Program-made: the position numbers and the translations under genes
Notes under the pieces: model-generated
Database searches by the model: none
Told to the model about the DNA's origin: nothing
What the model saw: the letters and a program-made list of their open reading frames with translations, nothing else
In this document: piece by piece, positions 63,671-64,000 of the stretch
Position numbering within the stretch: position 1 is the first letter of the stretch
Layout of the letters: the number at the start of each line of letters is the position of its first letter
From: Tardiphaga robiniae
GTDB lineage: Bacteria; Pseudomonadota; Alphaproteobacteria; Rhizobiales; Xanthobacteraceae
Direction of reading: 5' to 3'
Length of the DNA stretch: 64,000 nt
Assembly: GCF_013359755.1 (NCBI RefSeq)
Contig: NZ_JABMCJ010000084.1
Span: 96,929-160,928 of the forward strand

Positions 63671-64000
63671 CGGATTCAACTGTCAAACAGCCACCATTCT
63701 TCAGACATGCGTCATCGCCCCCATTATTTGCGGCGCGGGGGCGCCGTCGTGTCTCGCATTCCTGCCCCCTGGTGAGAGGGCGTGCGGAACGCCGGGTGCC
63801 CGTTGCACCCTTGGGCCTGATGCGAATGCGGTCTTCCGCAGAGTAGTGTGCATCAGGACTTTCGGAGGCGCCGAGCGATTGCCCGACGTTCCGCCTGCGG
63901 TGTTTTTTCGGTTGCCTGCACATCTGCCTTGGCGAACGGCCCCATCACCAAAATTAGTGTCCCAGGGCGGAGGGACAGGGTAGCCTCAAGCTCTTGGCCG
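63671..64000 (-). repeat. Non-coding dispersed element with border shared with the 20.9-kb element
   Basis: Read on the minus strand this stretch ends with TGGCTGTTTGACA, five bases and ATCCG (63671-63693). That is the same border as at 20927-20949 but reversed. The body contains short hairpins (for example CCCTGGTGAGAGGG) and no plausible start sites. A minus-strand frame of 103 codons through it resembles frames often mis-annotated in repeats. From memory similar tracts are frequent in this family. It continues past the window edge. Confidence 0.55.

Noticed and set aside
63612..63923. Minus-strand frame of 103 codons at the right end
   Set aside because: Lies across two repeat elements, Arg/Pro-rich, no ribosome site; kept as repeat rather than gene.
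1..64000. tRNA, rRNA, CRISPR arrays, transposase or phage genes
   Set aside because: Looked for T-loop-like GGTTCGAATCC patterns, regularly spaced repeats and recognisable transposase or integrase motifs; none were convincing.

Overview
The window is a 64 kb stretch of a GC-rich alphaproteobacterial chromosome. Gene content, protein style and gene order point to the Nitrobacteraceae (Bradyrhizobium / Rhodopseudomonas / Afipia / Tardiphaga group). Supporting signs are Lys/Ala-rich tails on housekeeping proteins, a RibH2-type lumazine synthase, an Omp25/31-type porin, a TipF-like EAL protein, and rhizobial palindromic intergenic repeats. I cannot name the species from sequence alone. I saw no rRNA, tRNA, CRISPR array, transposase or integrase.

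Layout. 1-8.2 kb: a DUF1501/DUF1800 export pair, a CWC zinc-ribbon-like protein, a PAS-PAS-GGDEF protein, two glutathione S-transferases, and a Tat-exported metallo-hydrolase coupled to a Sco protein. 7.4-9.7 kb: an ECF sigma/anti-sigma pair, divergent from an exported DUF4394 protein; both directions carry the same promoter motif. 9.7-11.35 kb: a small island with a lower-GC lipoprotein gene, bounded by a second diverged copy of the anti-sigma 3' end. 11.4-18 kb: a membrane protein, an alkyl sulfatase, an EF-hand protein and uvrB. 18.1-20.5 kb: a lower-GC three-gene operon encoding a small two-part protein, a ParA-type ATPase and a stand-alone RelA/SpoT-type synthetase. This is the best candidate for an undescribed system. 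A structured non-coding element follows it (20.5-20.95 kb).

21-31 kb: a solute-binding protein, a GrlR-like protein, a cytoplasmic HtrA-like protease, dctA, several small membrane or unknown proteins (some under 60 aa), two MaoC-type hydratases, and dispersed palindromic repeats. 31-41.3 kb: conserved housekeeping runs rplY-pth-ychF, ubiK, lgt-midA-pgeF, prs, ribH and ybjN-GNAT-proC. 41.3-45.4 kb: a MarR/OmpR-type regulator/histidine kinase operon divergent from ilvE. 45.4-51.6 kb: a MATE pump and the run uvrC-pgsA-moaD-moaE-prmB. 51.9-59 kb: a porin, cold-shock protein, rlmJ, RNase T2, small exported proteins, a thioesterase, a tautomerase and hisS. 59.2-63.4 kb: a membrane protein with YihY, a TipF-like protein and a HAD phosphatase. 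The last 580 bp are non-coding repeats; one shares a border motif with the element at 20.9 kb, in opposite orientation.

Most of the window is ordinary core chromosome. The accessory signal is concentrated in the two lower-GC insertions (9.7-11.3 and 18.1-20.5 kb) and the repeat family.
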